Below are positions 43,068 through 53,711 of a stretch of DNA of 64,000 bases, in pieces. Position 1 is the stretch's first letter, and each line of letters starts with the position of its first letter. The stretch comes from Hyposmocoma kahamanoa. Its lineage: Eukaryota > Arthropoda > Insecta > Lepidoptera > Cosmopterigidae. The translations under genes were made by a program, and so were the position numbers. Under the pieces are notes generated by a model. The model ran no database searches and was not told the origin of the DNA. It worked only from the letters and a program-made list of their open reading frames with translations. The stretch lies in the NCBI RefSeq assembly GCF_003589595.1, contig NW_020653337.1, positions 4,168,960 to 4,232,959 of the forward strand. Reading direction: 5' to 3'.

Positions 43068-44274
43068 TCAGCACAGTCGCAGTCCCTATTTGATGAGCTG
43101 GTCAGCAGTGCTCCCTCAATGGTATGTGCTGTACCACCCTCCTATTCAGAATCAATCACCATAGATCTGACTTGTGAAAGTCACTCATTTAATTCAACAG
43201 CTTTAACTTTAAATTGTAGTAAAAAAAATAAAAAAAATATGTTAAAATTAATAAAAAGAAAAAAGCAGCATTTTGTAAAAATATATCATTAAGAAAAGAA
43301 CGTCAGAGTTTGTTGAATGAGTTGAGTGATTGTACTCAAAATCTTGAGAAAAATATACTTAGCTATGAATGTGACACACAGCGCCTTCAGGCATTATAGT
43401 GTAACAAATTCATTAAAATTAGTAACACAGAAATATGAAACTGCGCAACAGGAGATTAAGGAGCACACACAGGCTATGGATAATTTATTAGATTTATGTA
43501 GATATAATAATGACAGATTTGAGTCTCTAACGAATAATCAAGTTTGCAAGAAATTAAACCACAATCCTCTATGTCTGTGTGTGTCACTGATCCCTCCTTA
43601 TTGTTGTTGCAGGAAGCTTGTTCAGAATCAAAAAAATACCTCTTTGTCAATAACTAGATCAAATGAAATTCAAAAAAAATATTGTTATGTATAGTGATGA
43701 AATGGGTAAAAATGTAGGTTTGCAACTTAACCACCTAGGAATAAAATTAACTATTATTTGCATGCCAGGTGCAACATACTGTAAAATATTAGACAGTATT
43801 TTGTCAACTAAATTTGACCAAGACTCTTCATTAATAATTTTAATTGGCGGAAGAGGAAAATGTAACAAAAAAGATTTAATACAATATTTTTCAGAATTAA
43901 ATAATTTAATCAATATAAAAGATATTATTTTGTTAGCTTTTCCCTTCAGCATTAGCCTCACAACAAGTGAAAACAATTAGAGGCATAACTTAAATAGAAC
44001 ATTACACAGCTTGACATTTCATTATAGTAAATTTCATTTTATGGTTACTAATAATTTTATTAGTAAATATTTTTATTTGGCTAAAGATAGGTATTATCTT
44101 ACTAGTTATTTTAGGAGACAGATAGCAATGTTGTTATCATATTATATTAATAATTCAGCCAAATCATTGGCTACCAGACCGGCCGCTTCTATTGAGCAGT
44201 CCGTTGACATAGGTCAGTTTACTGACAATAATCATTCTGTTGAAAATAATTCAATTTCTAATTATTTAAATTAA
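43068..44274 (+). pseudogene. Non-LTR retrotransposon ORF1, frameshifted
   Basis: The coding trace continues through several frames. 43068-43292 has FDELVSSAPSM...SITIDLTCES. About 43295-43400 has ERQSLLNELSDCTQNLEKNI, coiled-coil-like. 43410-43550 has KYETAQQEIKEHTQAMDNLL and DLCRYNNDRFESL. 43663-43980 is a 105-residue frame beginning KKNIVMYSDEMGKNVGLQLN with IICMPGATYCKILDSILSTK and LIILIGGRGK. 44011-44274 has KFHFMVTNNFISKYFYLAKD and RRQIAMLLSYYINN. The YSD..G...G / PGA block order is that of the SGNH-hydrolase-like domain found in ORF1 of some CR1-type LINEs, but the usual serine position reads E here. At least three frameshifts make it a pseudogene. Confidence 0.6.
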
Positions 44275-44353
44275 TTAATAAGACAACGAAGAGATACTCT
44301 TGCAACACAATGACAGTAAAAAACCAACCTAAAACACACAGAAATAAACTAAA

Positions 44354-44551
44354 TTGTATATAAACCTGGTGCACCAAAATATTCAAGGCTTGCAAGGCAA
44401 AGAGTTCGAAATAGAATTATTTATTAACTGTAATAATATTGATATTCTTTGTATTACTGAGCACCACTTTCTATCAAAACATCAGTTTATGTTTAGTTTC
44501 AACAATCACCAGGTGGCTAGTTCGTTCAACAGAGAAAAAATTAATATTTAG
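44354..44551 (+). pseudogene. Non-LTR ORF2, start of the AP-endonuclease domain only
   Basis: The frame reads INLVHQNIQGLQGKEFEIEL, FINCNNIDILCITEHHFLSK and HQFMFSFNNHQVASSFNREK, then stops. HQNIQGL (Asn of the active site) and ITEH (metal-binding Glu) are the first two blocks of the endonuclease/exonuclease/phosphatase fold. Everything downstream, including the reverse transcriptase, is absent. The loss is from the 3' side, opposite to normal 5' truncation. Confidence 0.65.
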
Positions 44552-44629
44552 TATTATTTAATATTAGCTCTAGCTGCTTTTGTAAGTGAAAATAAATTAA
44601 AAAATATATATATTAAGTGTTTTATTGAA

Positions 44630-44772
44630 CGTCACAATGTTTGACCACTATGATATTAAATTATTTTTTGTGAAATTACTCCACTAGTTTGTTACAATTA
44701 TTAATACAAAGATCGAATACTTAGAAAAAATTCCTTCGATCTTCCCCTGACTAACAAGATTTTATCATATTA
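44630..44772 (-). repeat. SINE-B fragment interrupted at the mariner boundary
   Basis: 'gtcacaatgtttgaccactatgat ... gtgaaattactccactagtttgttacaatt ... aaaaattccttcgatc' is SINE-B 3' sequence up to just before the expected B box. It then degenerates into unrelated sequence and meets the mariner TA at 44771-44772. The mariner therefore inserted next to, not clearly inside, the repeat. Confidence 0.5.
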
Positions 44773-44795
44773 GGGGTTAAAGTATGAAATTGCCG
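44773..44795 (+). repeat. mariner left terminal inverted repeat
   Basis: 23 bp, exact reverse complement of 46027-46049. Confidence 0.95.
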
Positions 44796-44954
44796 TTTTA
44801 TTGCAATAGGTTCTTTGAATTTTCATAGAATCTTCATGGTTTGAGGTATTCGAATGAAACTTTTTTCAAATGGTTTCTGTGATTTTTTTTTTAAATTTGA
44901 AACATTTGAATATCGACTTTCAATTGTTTTTGTTATTCAATTTAGACAAGAAAG

Positions 44955-45974
44955 ATGGATACTGCGAAAATTCGAGTAATTTTTGAATACGAGTTCCGAC
45001 GCGGAACTAACGCGGCAGAAACAGCCCGCAATATCAATGCTGCGTTTGGAGAGGGGTCTACTAATGAACGCACCGTGCGATTTTGGTTTAAACGCTTTCG
45101 TGATGGAAATTTCGACTTAAAGAACGAGTCACGAGGAAGACCGCCCACACAGGTGAATAACGATGAATTAAGAGAGATAGTGGAAGCCGATCCTAGTCAA
45201 ACTACCCAGGAATTAGCGGCATGGTTTAACGTTACCTTACCCACAATATTCACTCACTTGCGTCAAATCAATAAAATAAAAAAATACGAAAAATGGGTGC
45301 CTCATGATTTGACTGATCTACAGAAAGAAACGCGTGTTGAAACTTGTGTTGCCTTGTTGAACCGGTACAGAAATGAAGGAATATTGGATCGAATTGTAAC
45401 ATGTGATGAAAAGTGGATTCTTTATGATAACCGGAAAAGAAAAATGCAATGGCTGACCCCAGGTCAAATGCCACAACAGTGTCCTAAAGCAAAACTTACC
45501 AATAAAAAGGTAATGGTAACTGTTTGGTGGTCTCAGCATGGTGTTATTCACTATAGTTTTCTCCGATCTGGTCAAGCAATAACGGCAGATGTCTATTGTG
45601 CCGAACTCCGAACCATGTTGACAAAACTAGCAGTAAAACAGCCCCGACTCATGAATCGATCTTCACCATTATTGCTCCACGACAACGCGAGACCTCACAC
45701 AGCACGAGAAACCATTTTGACCCTTCAGGAACTGCAGTTAGAAACCATTCGTCATCCTCCGTATTCACCAGACCTTGCTCCAACGGACTACCATTTTTTT
45801 CGTGATTTGGACAATTATCTACGTGACAAGAAGTTTTCTTCCCAGGAGGCAGTACAAAATGCTTTCACACAGTTTGTGCAGTCTAGATCGTCGGAGTTCT
45901 ATCGCAAAGGCATTAATAACCTTCCCATTAGATGGCAGCAATGTATAGATAATAATGGCAACTATTTTGATTAA
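44955..45974 (+). CDS. mariner DD34D transposase, intact (339 aa)
   Basis: The enzyme mobilises the surrounding mariner at TA dinucleotides. The N-terminal 110 residues form two helix-turn-helix units (RRGTNAAETARNINAAFG; TTQELAAWFNVTLPTIFTHL) joined through a GRPP motif at 61-64. The linker signature WVPHDL is at 114-119. The catalytic residues are D151 (TCDEKW), D243 (LHDNARPH) and D278 (YSPDLAPTDYHFF), with 34 residues between the last two. The C-terminal end GINNLPIRWQQCIDNNGNYF is very close to the cecropia subfamily, the group that includes human Hsmar1. The length (usual about 340-345) and the ATG start are as expected. AATAAA overlaps the stop (45974-45979). There is no disruption. 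Confidence 0.95.
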   Translation: MDTAKIRVIFEYEFRRGTNAAETARNINAAFGEGSTNERTVRFWFKRFRDGNFDLKNESRGRPPTQVNNDELREIVEADPSQTTQELAAWFNVTLPTIFTHLRQINKIKKYEKWVPHDLTDLQKETRVETCVALLNRYRNEGILDRIVTCDEKWILYDNRKRKMQWLTPGQMPQQCPKAKLTNKKVMVTVWWSQHGVIHYSFLRSGQAITADVYCAELRTMLTKLAVKQPRLMNRSSPLLLHDNARPHTARETILTLQELQLETIRHPPYSPDLAPTDYHFFRDLDNYLRDKKFSSQEAVQNAFTQFVQSRSSEFYRKGINNLPIRWQQCIDNNGNYFD

Positions 45975-46026
45975 ATAAATTTGTTAAAAATTTAAAAAAT
46001 AAACAATTTAGATTTTCAGTACAAAT

Positions 46027-46049
46027 CGGCAATTTCATACTTTAACCCC
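46027..46049 (-). repeat. mariner right terminal inverted repeat
   Basis: 23 bp, exact reverse complement of 44773-44795. Confidence 0.95.
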
Positions 46050-46428
46050 TATTATTTTGTCAGCAGTAACATTTTCATTTGTCTTGGCATTCATCAATTG
46101 GATCAACTACCAACAGAAAACCATCTAGTCAAATTAATTAAGGCAGTCGCAAGTTCATATATTGACGTGCGTATTCATTATTTAAGGTAATCGATAAGAT
46201 CTTCTTTTACAGGAAGATGTTATATAATAAGCTCATTTTATTGGAAGGAAAATAATTTCAATATTTGAAGTCGATTAAAAATTAAAGTCTTAATGTTTTT
46301 GAGTAACAACATTTCTTAAAAACAAGTAAAATGAAGGACTTAACTATCTTATTCTAGTATTTTTCTTCTATATTACTATCACGACTACTTGTAATAAACA
46401 AATACTTGAACAAAAATTATTATATTTA

Positions 46429-46625
46429 AAATCGATTAATTGAATGGAATACGCGTGTTTACGCGCATTCCGTTCAATCAATCGATTTAGAGCGAGCGGA
46501 AGGAGGATTCCATCACTAACTAGCTCTTGTGACGTCATAGTGGGTACAAAAAATATGACACGCTTGGTTTTCATACAAATTGCTGTACTTGCGGCGTCTA
46601 TCTAGATATATGTCTGTGATTTACA
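46429..46625 (-). repeat. Family-H repeat, copy 2, with a palindromic end
   Basis: Reverse complement of 30970-31110. It starts with an imperfect palindrome at 46429-46488 (aaatcgattaattgaatggaat ... attccgttcaatcaatcgattt). A 'tgacgtca' sequence (CRE/AP-1-like) lies at 46530-46537 in both copies, but a binding role is only a guess. Confidence 0.5.
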
Positions 46626-46649
46626 CGCACCCGCACCCGCGCCCGCATT

Positions 46650-46745
46650 TGCTAGAAGACGTAGGTTGAATCCGCCCGGATCGAAGGAATTTTATCTAAG
46701 TGTTCGATCTTTGTATTAATAATTATAATAAATAAAATATTACAA
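46650..46745 (+). repeat. SINE-B fragment
   Basis: 'gctagaagacgtaggttgaatccgcccggatcgaaggaatt ... gtgttcgatctttgtattaataatt' is the 3' half of the tRNA-like head with its downstream region. An (CCCGCA/CCGCAC)n patch precedes it. Confidence 0.55.
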
Positions 46746-46959
46746 TATTATTTTAAAGGCAACTATATTTGATTAAATTTATTTTAATTTAAGTTAAATT
46801 CCCATTTATGGCTATGTGTCCGTACCGATCACTAGTCACTCCGAGCAGTTAGGGTTTTATCTTTCTGCCAACCCAAATTTCGGCCTCTATATAGAAATTG
46901 AGGTTGACAGAAATAATATAATATAACTGAATAGTCCACAATTCGTACCTTTAGTACAA

Positions 46960-47075
46960 TAATTGCCTTAGGCAGGGGTTCGATTCCCAGGCCGGGAGGA
47001 AAATTTGTATGGCCTACATTTATTTCTCTCGAGAGTTTGGGTGTAATTTGCGGTTGCCTATGTGTGTGTAGAAAG
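46960..47075 (+). repeat. SINE-A fragment
   Basis: From the B box (ggggttcgattcccagg) through 'gtatggcctacatttatttctctcg' to 'gcctatgtgtgtgtag'. The A-box side and 3' tail are missing. Confidence 0.65.
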
Positions 47076-47154
47076 ACACGACGACAAACACATAGAAAAT
47101 TTCGTGTAAATTTAATTGAGTTCTGTATTTTTTTCAAACGATACAATTTGGACA

Positions 47155-47605
47155 TTATTAAGGTCAGAAATACTTGAGATTTCTCGTAGATGGCGCTACG
47201 GCTAAAAAGTCGTTGAAAAAACCAAATACAAAGACACGACAACAAATACATAGAAAAATTCGTGAGGTCTGCTGGATCGTTCCGTGGCTTAGTTGGTATA
47301 GCGTTTGGCGCGGTATGCTAGAAGACGTCGGTTCGAATCCGGCCGGATAGAAGGAATTCTTTCTGAGTGTTCGATCTTTATATTAATAATTATTACAAAC
47401 TAGTGGAGTAATTTCAAATAAAAAATAATTGAATATAAATTCAATAAAAATTTAAATACAATGAATAGCAACATCACTAGCCAGGGCTGGTAGCTGTAAA
47501 GGTATCTAACTGAGTGACAAAATACTTAAGATTTCTCATAGATGGCGCTACGGCTAAAAAGTCGTTGAAAAAACCAAATAGAAAAACACGACAACAAACA
47601 CTCGA
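47155..47605 (+). repeat. SINE-B, one full unit plus the start of the next in tandem
   Basis: 'gatttctcgtagatggcgctacggctaaaaagtcgttg' at about 47177 recurs at about 47530 (period about 353). The unit includes the best tRNA-like head of the family at 47279-47345: A box tggcttagttggtatagcg, B box gtcggttcgaatccgg. The tandem arrangement shows that the order of parts is circular. Confidence 0.75.
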
Positions 47606-47976
47606 GCGAATGAGATATGGACAAACGTAAGCCATCTTTAAAAAAACTGAAGGACACAAAATTTACCGTTGTTAACATGCAAAGACATATGGACATAAAA
47701 ACGGCGCGATTTAAGGCGAGTCATCCATCACGCGACTTCCTCTGCCACCAATTGTTTCATAGTCACGCGACCCTCATTACAACCCTTTGTTCAGGGACGT
47801 ACTTGGATGGTACCCCCAGATTAGTATGTGAAGTGGCTTTTTTAAAAACACAGACACGATTGTGGGTCAACTTGACCCCTAAAGTTGTCGTATAGCGTAA
47901 AATTTTCTCAATTTTTGAATTAACAATTTCCTACATAAAATGTGACGAAATTGGCCCAAAACATTTTCAGCAAAGA
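47606..47976. other. Unrecognised ORF region
   Basis: The ORF at 47617-47895 (92 aa; includes HPSRDFLCHQLFHSHATLIT) matches no family I know. It may be a scrap of a DNA transposon. No regulatory or repeat features were seen. Confidence 0.25.
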
Positions 47977-48195
47977 TTTTTTTTATCATACGAAGTGACG
48001 GGATAAACAAGTTGCAGTTCCACTCAGAGCTTCGTAGTCTGAGGGGCACTGCCATTGCGCCCGTCACCCTGAGGCGTAAATTGTCAAGTCCCATGTGCCT
48101 GTAAATTCACCAGCACCCTTACCTTTCAAAACCGGAACGCAGCAACAATATTTCCTTTCACGAACTCTTTCACAAGGATCTCAGTTGCTATTAAG
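47977..48195 (-). repeat. Rep-C copy, internally deleted
   Basis: The 'gtgcgcctgatggtaagcgacacgcctgtcc' segment is missing; the hairpin region is also shortened. Confidence 0.6.
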
Positions 48196-48969
48196 AGGTA
48201 AAGATGCCGAGATTTTAAAATATCTATCATGTAAATTCCCCTATACAAGAGCATCATAAAAGGCGATGGCGGCCGTCATTTTTTTCCTTGTGCTTTGCGG
48301 GGGATGTACTATTTCAGTGGAGTTATAATGCTTTTTATCGTATAAATTAATTTTTCACCTCATTATCTCGGAAAGGCTTTGTTTCTCATTAGAAATATCC
48401 ACGCAAAAAGCGTTTTTTGCAGGCTAGCGTGGGAAAGGTTTTTGAAGTTCGAATTTAACGATGTACTGTGGTTACCTAACTTTTTCTTTCGATGAAAAAA
48501 CATTCGCTCGTGGTGCAATCTTAGGATCCTTCGCTTGCTCAGGTTTCAATAGAAGCATTTGCGTCAAACAAAAACGTTGCAGCGGTAAATAACAAAGAAC
48601 TATTTATTACTCTAATTGCGATTAGAGTAAATTTTTAGACTATTTCCAAGTTTAGTTTGCAAAAATAGATATTTGATATATTTGTTACTGTGTTATCCCA
48701 TTTAAATTGTATCTTTGTATTTACATACTTAATCTTAGGTTTTTCCAGTAAATTTTAGGATTTATTGACATGACTTGGTAAATGTAAGGATTTATAAAAG
48801 AGGGACGATTTTTTCGGGCTTTTACCATTACATTACAGTAATTATTACTCGTTTTTATGACTCAGTCAAATCCTTACCTATTTAAAATTATTTTCATTTC
48901 GTATTTTTTTTATAAATTTTTAGTAACTAGTCATTTAATATATATAGTTATATTCAAAGTATACGAATA
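48196..48969. other. AT-rich stretch, nothing recognised
   Basis: No gene or repeat identified. Confidence 0.4.
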
Positions 48970-49190
48970 TAGTAATAATAATAACGCACACACTCAACAT
49001 AGCCCCGCACTAGGGAAACCCTGTGTCGCGGGCGCCATGGACACACACAACCACAAATTACACCTATACTCACGAGAGAAATAAATGTATGCCTACATTA
49101 TTGCCTACAAATATTTCTCCCGGTCCGGGAATCGAACCTGGGACCTCTGCGTGGCAGTCCGGCATGGTAACCGTTCGGCCACAGAAGCAA
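48970..49190 (-). repeat. SINE-A copy, full length
   Basis: On the minus strand it has a complete head (tggccgaacggttacc ... ggttcgattccc), body and (TTATTA)n tail. A small duplication ('gcctacattattgcctaca') occurs in the body. Confidence 0.8.
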
Positions 49191-50132
49191 TGAAATGCAT
49201 CGTTTCAATATATAAATGTATGCACTCAAAAACCAAAGATTTTTTTATGTTTAGATCAAGATGTCGATTTTCATTTCTCTTGGTTTCCCACGAATTCCAA
49301 CGGAAAGAAGTGCAGGAAAATAGTACCTACGGAGTAAGTATATAACCAGAAATAGAGACGAAATGTCATATAATTTGTTTGAAAACTAATCTGCCATCCG
49401 ATTGCCACGGCGACAACTGCGCTCCGATTGGCCGGTCCGAATTGGAAACAATTGACGGGTGTCGTCAATTGTTTCACTTCAAATCGACCAGTTTAACTTG
49501 AGCATTGCTATAATAGACGAAAATTGAAAATTTACATATTTAATATTTAGTTACCGATGAAATGTGATTCCATTCGTTTGGTAATTAGATATTTTGCTGT
49601 TTTTCCCACACCACCGAATGGAACAGCCCCCTTTGTTAGAGATAATAAATACGATTAAATACGATAACAAATACGATTCTGTATTATATATTGAAATAAC
49701 AATAGTATTGGAATATACGGAGACGTACACGCAGGTCAGTTGTTGCCGCTGTACTATTTCAGCTTTGTAATTTGTGATTTCAGTACAAACGAGAGTTGAT
49801 ATTTAAAAGTCATATAAGGCCCATTTGTCTGATGAGTTCGAGCCTAGATTTTAGGAGGTGAGAAATGGGGAGCCGCCCCTTCCCCTTATAATTAATATGA
49901 ATAAAATTAAAACTGGCGGAGAAAATGTGACACAGATCCGACGTTAACAAGCGCCCGATGTCAACTGACGGGGCAGCAGACATTGCGGTATATCGTTAAC
50001 CGCTGGGCAATTATGAAGTTGTTATGGTTAAATGTGAATTTAATAACTATAGGGCTTCACTTGAAAACCAAAATTTAGTAGGTTCTCTAGGTAGTATTTA
50101 AAAAGAAATATCTTCAAAAATTATGTGCAAAG
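49191..50132. other. No gene; 13-bp hairpin at 49445-49475
   Basis: GAAACAATTGACG and CGTCAATTGTTTC form a perfect stem with a 5-base loop. It lies in a GC-richer patch (49390-49480). Nothing else was recognised. Confidence 0.5.
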
Positions 50133-50430
50133 TTGTTAGTAGCAGTGGAGTTCCTTGTGAAAGAGTTCGTCCAGGGCAGTACTACCACCTTACCCATTTG
50201 TGCCGCCAAGCAGTGTCAGCGTTACTGTGTTCCGGTTTTGAAGGGTAAGGGTGCTGGTGAATTTACCGGCACATGGGACTTGTCAACTTATGTCTCAGGG
50301 TGTCGGGCGCAGTAGTAGTGCCCCTCAGATCTTTGCAATTTAAAGCTCTGACTGGCACTGCAACTGCTATGGACAGGCGTGTCGCTTATCACCAGGCACA
50401 CGACGTGTCCGTCGGGACGAACATAGGAGT
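50133..50430 (+). repeat. Rep-C copy, full length
   Basis: Start 'tagtagcagtggagttccttgtgaaagagttcgtcc'; end 'cgtccgtcgggacgaacat'. One of the least diverged copies, useful as a family reference. Confidence 0.75.
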
Positions 50431-50459
50431 CAGGACACTATCTTAAAAAAACTGTTTTT

Positions 50460-50955
50460 TTGTGAAAATACTTCACTGGTTTGTTCTTATTATTAATACA
50501 AAGATAGAACAAATCAGTATCTGTTGCCTCAACCTGGTTGCCAGTAGGATTGAAGGAATTTTATTGCAAGTAATTTCTATCAATAATAATATTTTTATTT
50601 ATTAAATTTTTATTGAATTGATATTCAATTATTTTTATGTGAAATTACTCCATAGTTTGTTATAATTATTTATACAAAGATCGAACACTCAGAAAAAATG
50701 CCTTCCATTCGGCCGGATTCGTACCGACGTGTTCTAGCATACCGTACCAGACGCTATACCAACTAAGCCACAGAACGAACCAATGGACCGCACGAATCTT
50801 TTTATGTGCTTGCGTCATACCTTTGTATTTCGTTTTTCAACGACTTTTTGGCCATAGCGCTAGTCGCTATTCATTATATTTAAATTTTTATTGAATTGAT
50901 ATTCAATTATTTTTATGTGAAATTACTCCACTAGTTTGTAAATCGAACACTATTA
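50460..50955 (-). repeat. SINE-B copies in tandem
   Basis: There is a fragment at 50460-50530. A nearly complete unit spans 50600-50880, with a tRNA-like head on the minus strand (tggcttagttggtatagcg; ggtacgaatccgg). The start of the next unit follows at 50881-50950 (aaatttttattgaattgatattcaatt again). Confidence 0.7.
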
Positions 50956-51007
50956 TTTATTTACTATTTATGTATCTGCTGCCAACTAATAGTACATTAC
51001 GATATTA

Positions 51008-51085
51008 GTGCGTAAAGATGGTTATAACATGCGAGTCGGAGGCGAGGGCTTAATTGAGCCGAGCATGTTATAACCAATACGCACG
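51008..51085. repeat. Imperfect palindrome
   Basis: 'gtgcgta..gatggttataacatgcgagtcgg' and 'ccgagcatgttataaccaatacgcac' are inverted around 'aggcgagggcttaattg'. Probably the end or core of a foldback element. The stem holds 'ggttataacatgc' exactly. Confidence 0.65.
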
Positions 51086-51867
51086 TATATCGTACGACGT
51101 TTTTTAACACATTTGCGAGGAAACAGAAAAAAAACATTTTATATTTTGTTCATTTTTAATTATTGAAACAGTTAGTGAAATTACAATTATTAAAATGATA
51201 CGTCGCTGCCTACTGACTGGCGCCGCGCGGCGATTTGTTCGAAATTTGAATAGCAACAGCGCGCTGCTCACTAGCTGGAGTCGTGCGGCGGCGATCAGTT
51301 CCATATTTGAAATGGCAAATAATACTGTTATGGAATTTGTATGGACTATAACTTAAATATTTGCTTTGGTAACACACGCGTTTTTTATGACCCGCTTTAC
51401 AAATTTAAAACCGGTGGAATTACATCAGCTTTACGAGCAAGGGTGTTAAAAATTATCGTTATTTTGTCACGATCTGTCACTTACGTCACTATATACGGTT
51501 TTGGCCGGCGGCTACTTTCTAATCGTCGTTGTTATTACTCACTTGAAGTAACATTTAATACTACATTATAATATTTATTTATAATGATCTAATTATTTTT
51601 TGGTTCATAATTAGAATTTAAAAATAAAAGCAAACTACAATGAGTAGCGCAATCGCCAGTCACAGAACGGAGATCACGCATGATTTTGTTTGTGAAAAAC
51701 GTCGTATGTCGTCATGTGAGTTACGGAGACAGTTAGTGGAACAGAGTTACAACTTAAGTGATTTTGGAACGTCGTTCCTTCGTAAAAAGTCACGGTGATA
51801 CTATTCGAAGGCTGATCACTGTGATTTATTAATCGTGACGTTATTTACCATTCACCTCTAGCGAGCA
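51086..51867. other. No gene recognised
   Basis: Contains a GC-richer patch at 51200-51310. The ORF at 51341-51571 has no recognised family. Confidence 0.35.
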
Positions 51868-52102
51868 TTAGTGCGTTCCGGTTTTGAAGGATACTGTGAA
51901 ACTAGAGGGGTCACACGGACACTGCCACTGCGTCTGTCATCCTGAGATATAAGTTGACAAGTCCCATGTGCCTGTAATTTCAACAGCACTCTTCAAAACC
52001 GGAAGGCAGTAATGCTCACATTACTGCATGGCGGCAGAAATAAAAAAGGTGGCATTACGTCACTGGATGAACTCTTACACAAAGAGCTCTACTGCTAATA
52101 AA
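51868..52102 (-). repeat. Rep-C copy with a short inverted scrap at its end
   Basis: 51895-52102 is Rep-C in reverse. 51868-51895 (gtgcgttccggttttgaaggatactg) is Rep-C in forward orientation, so an inversion breakpoint lies near 51895. Confidence 0.6.
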
Positions 52103-53466
52103 CCTTTTTTATGTCTACCAAAGTAGTGCCAAAAAGGTCATCTACAAACACATTCGCGCGATAATCACTTACTTAATATGTTGTTTTTTCTTATATGTTA
52201 TTTTTTTTCACCAATAAATCGCACTTCCAAGTATTTTTGGGTTTCACTGAAACTCCTTTATGTCTGCGAAGACAATATTTTTTATTTGTAAAAGGTAAAT
52301 CTTTATCCACTACTAAAACAAACAAAATAAATTTAAAAAAAATAACGCACATAAGTAATAAAAATAATCATATCTTAAAGAATTTTATCATACTTTACTG
52401 CCCTCTTAGAGGATGGAAAAAAATATAGTCTAAGCCTGCCCTTGATAAGGTGACATCTGCAAACTGACAACTTTTCTGATTGACAACTTAAATCTCATTA
52501 CTTCGGCCACTCGGCTAAGACCCGTAGCCTTAAAGTGGCTTAAAGACGGTATCTACTCGATTTTAAGACACCTCGTTTTGCAACGATTGCATAAATAGTA
52601 TTTCATGTTTTATAGAGTGGCCTAAGTAACAGGTACGAGATTTTAAGACCTAACTATGTAATGATTGCATACGTTACTTTTTCTAAAAGTAAATAAAAGA
52701 ATGAAACAGAATTTTTTTTTATTATTAAGGCTTTGGCAAAGCCTATCAGCCTAAACATGAAGTATAATTATGTTTCTGTAAATATGGCCGCCACAAAGAG
52801 GATAGGCAATTTGATGCGGCGTGCTTGGATTGACTCGGGATTCCTTAAAACGGGCCGATACGGGTATTTTAGTTCGAGATTCGTATAATTTCGCGTTTTA
52901 ATCTTCGATTAAGTCACAATAGCACTATCCTATTCCACTTTAAACTAGATTTCACAAAATAATTGAAAGTCAAAATAAAAACGAGGCTTTTCCCTCCAAA
53001 AGGTCCAGAGAGAATCGTATATTTTGTTAACAATCCATGACAACAAACGCAATTTTTTTAAATAAATTTTAACCCATGTATAGGCAAAAGTTCAACCATA
53101 CAGCCACTTCATATATTTAGACGAAAGCCAAACAAACGCTGCAAAACAAAAGACCAAAGACATAGAATAGAACGAGCCACGCACCGCATATATTTTATTT
53201 TTTCCATCCTATAAGTTTTAACCTTAGAGGATGGAAAAAAAAAATTTAACCATAGAGGATGGAAAAAAGGTTTTAACCAATTTCGTTTTTTTTTTAAAGA
53301 TATAGGGCCCGGTAGGTAGACTTTGGGCCAATTTAACCAATCAGGAGGCAGAATAGCGTTTGAGTAGCGTCCTAATTGATATTTAAGTAGCAAAAATTCG
53401 ATGTTCTTTTTTTTGAAACATTATAGTTCTGTGTACAGTACTATGCTACTCATTATAGTTATTTGA
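52103..53466. other. No gene recognised; 'aggatggaaaaa' ends
   Basis: 'tagaggatggaaaaaa' occurs at 52408, 53226 and 53257 and inverted at 53203 (ttttttccatccta). These ends are shared with the possible MITE at 40644-40889, but I cannot pair them into complete elements here. Confidence 0.35.
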
Positions 53467-53474
53467 GATTTTAA

Positions 53475-53703
53475 CATTGACTTACAATTATATGGACGTC
53501 GGGTCCGCGCTAAAAAGTGTCCGCACTTGTAAGGCGCTAAAATCGTATACAGAGCGCCAAACTCCGCTTTAGTCTTCATTTGTTCTACTGACAGCGCGAT
53601 ACTGCGATGACATTTTTTTGACATTTTTTTGACATTTGACATTGGGACATTTTTTTCGTGGTTTTTGTATTAGACCCGTCGTCCATTTATTTGTAAGTCA
53701 ATG
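53475..53703 (-). mobile_element. MITE family M, copy 5 (short form)
   Basis: Flanked by the exact 8-bp duplication GATTTTAA (53467-53474 and 53704-53711). Internal 'gacattttttt' is locally triplicated at 53610-53640. Confidence 0.88.
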
Positions 53704-53711
53704 GATTTTAA

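Larger units (their letters stand above)
44773..46049 (+). mobile_element. Complete mariner transposon, cecropia type (1277 bp)
   Basis: The ends are inverted repeats starting GGGGTTAAAGTATGAAATTG, 23 bp perfect and about 28 bp with two mismatches (44773-44800; 46022-46049). They are flanked by TA on both sides (44771-44772, 46050-46051). The total length is the classic 1.3 kb of mariner. With an intact transposase it is structurally autonomous. Confidence 0.95.

Noticed and set aside
44773..46049. mariner inserted inside SINE-B
   Set aside because: SINE-B sequence stops before the TA on the left and does not clearly resume on the right, so nesting is not shown.
47279..47345. A genuine tRNA gene (also 25590, 55892, 49140)
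   Set aside because: A and B boxes are good, but the acceptor and anticodon arms do not fold, and each is followed by a shared SINE body. They are SINE heads.
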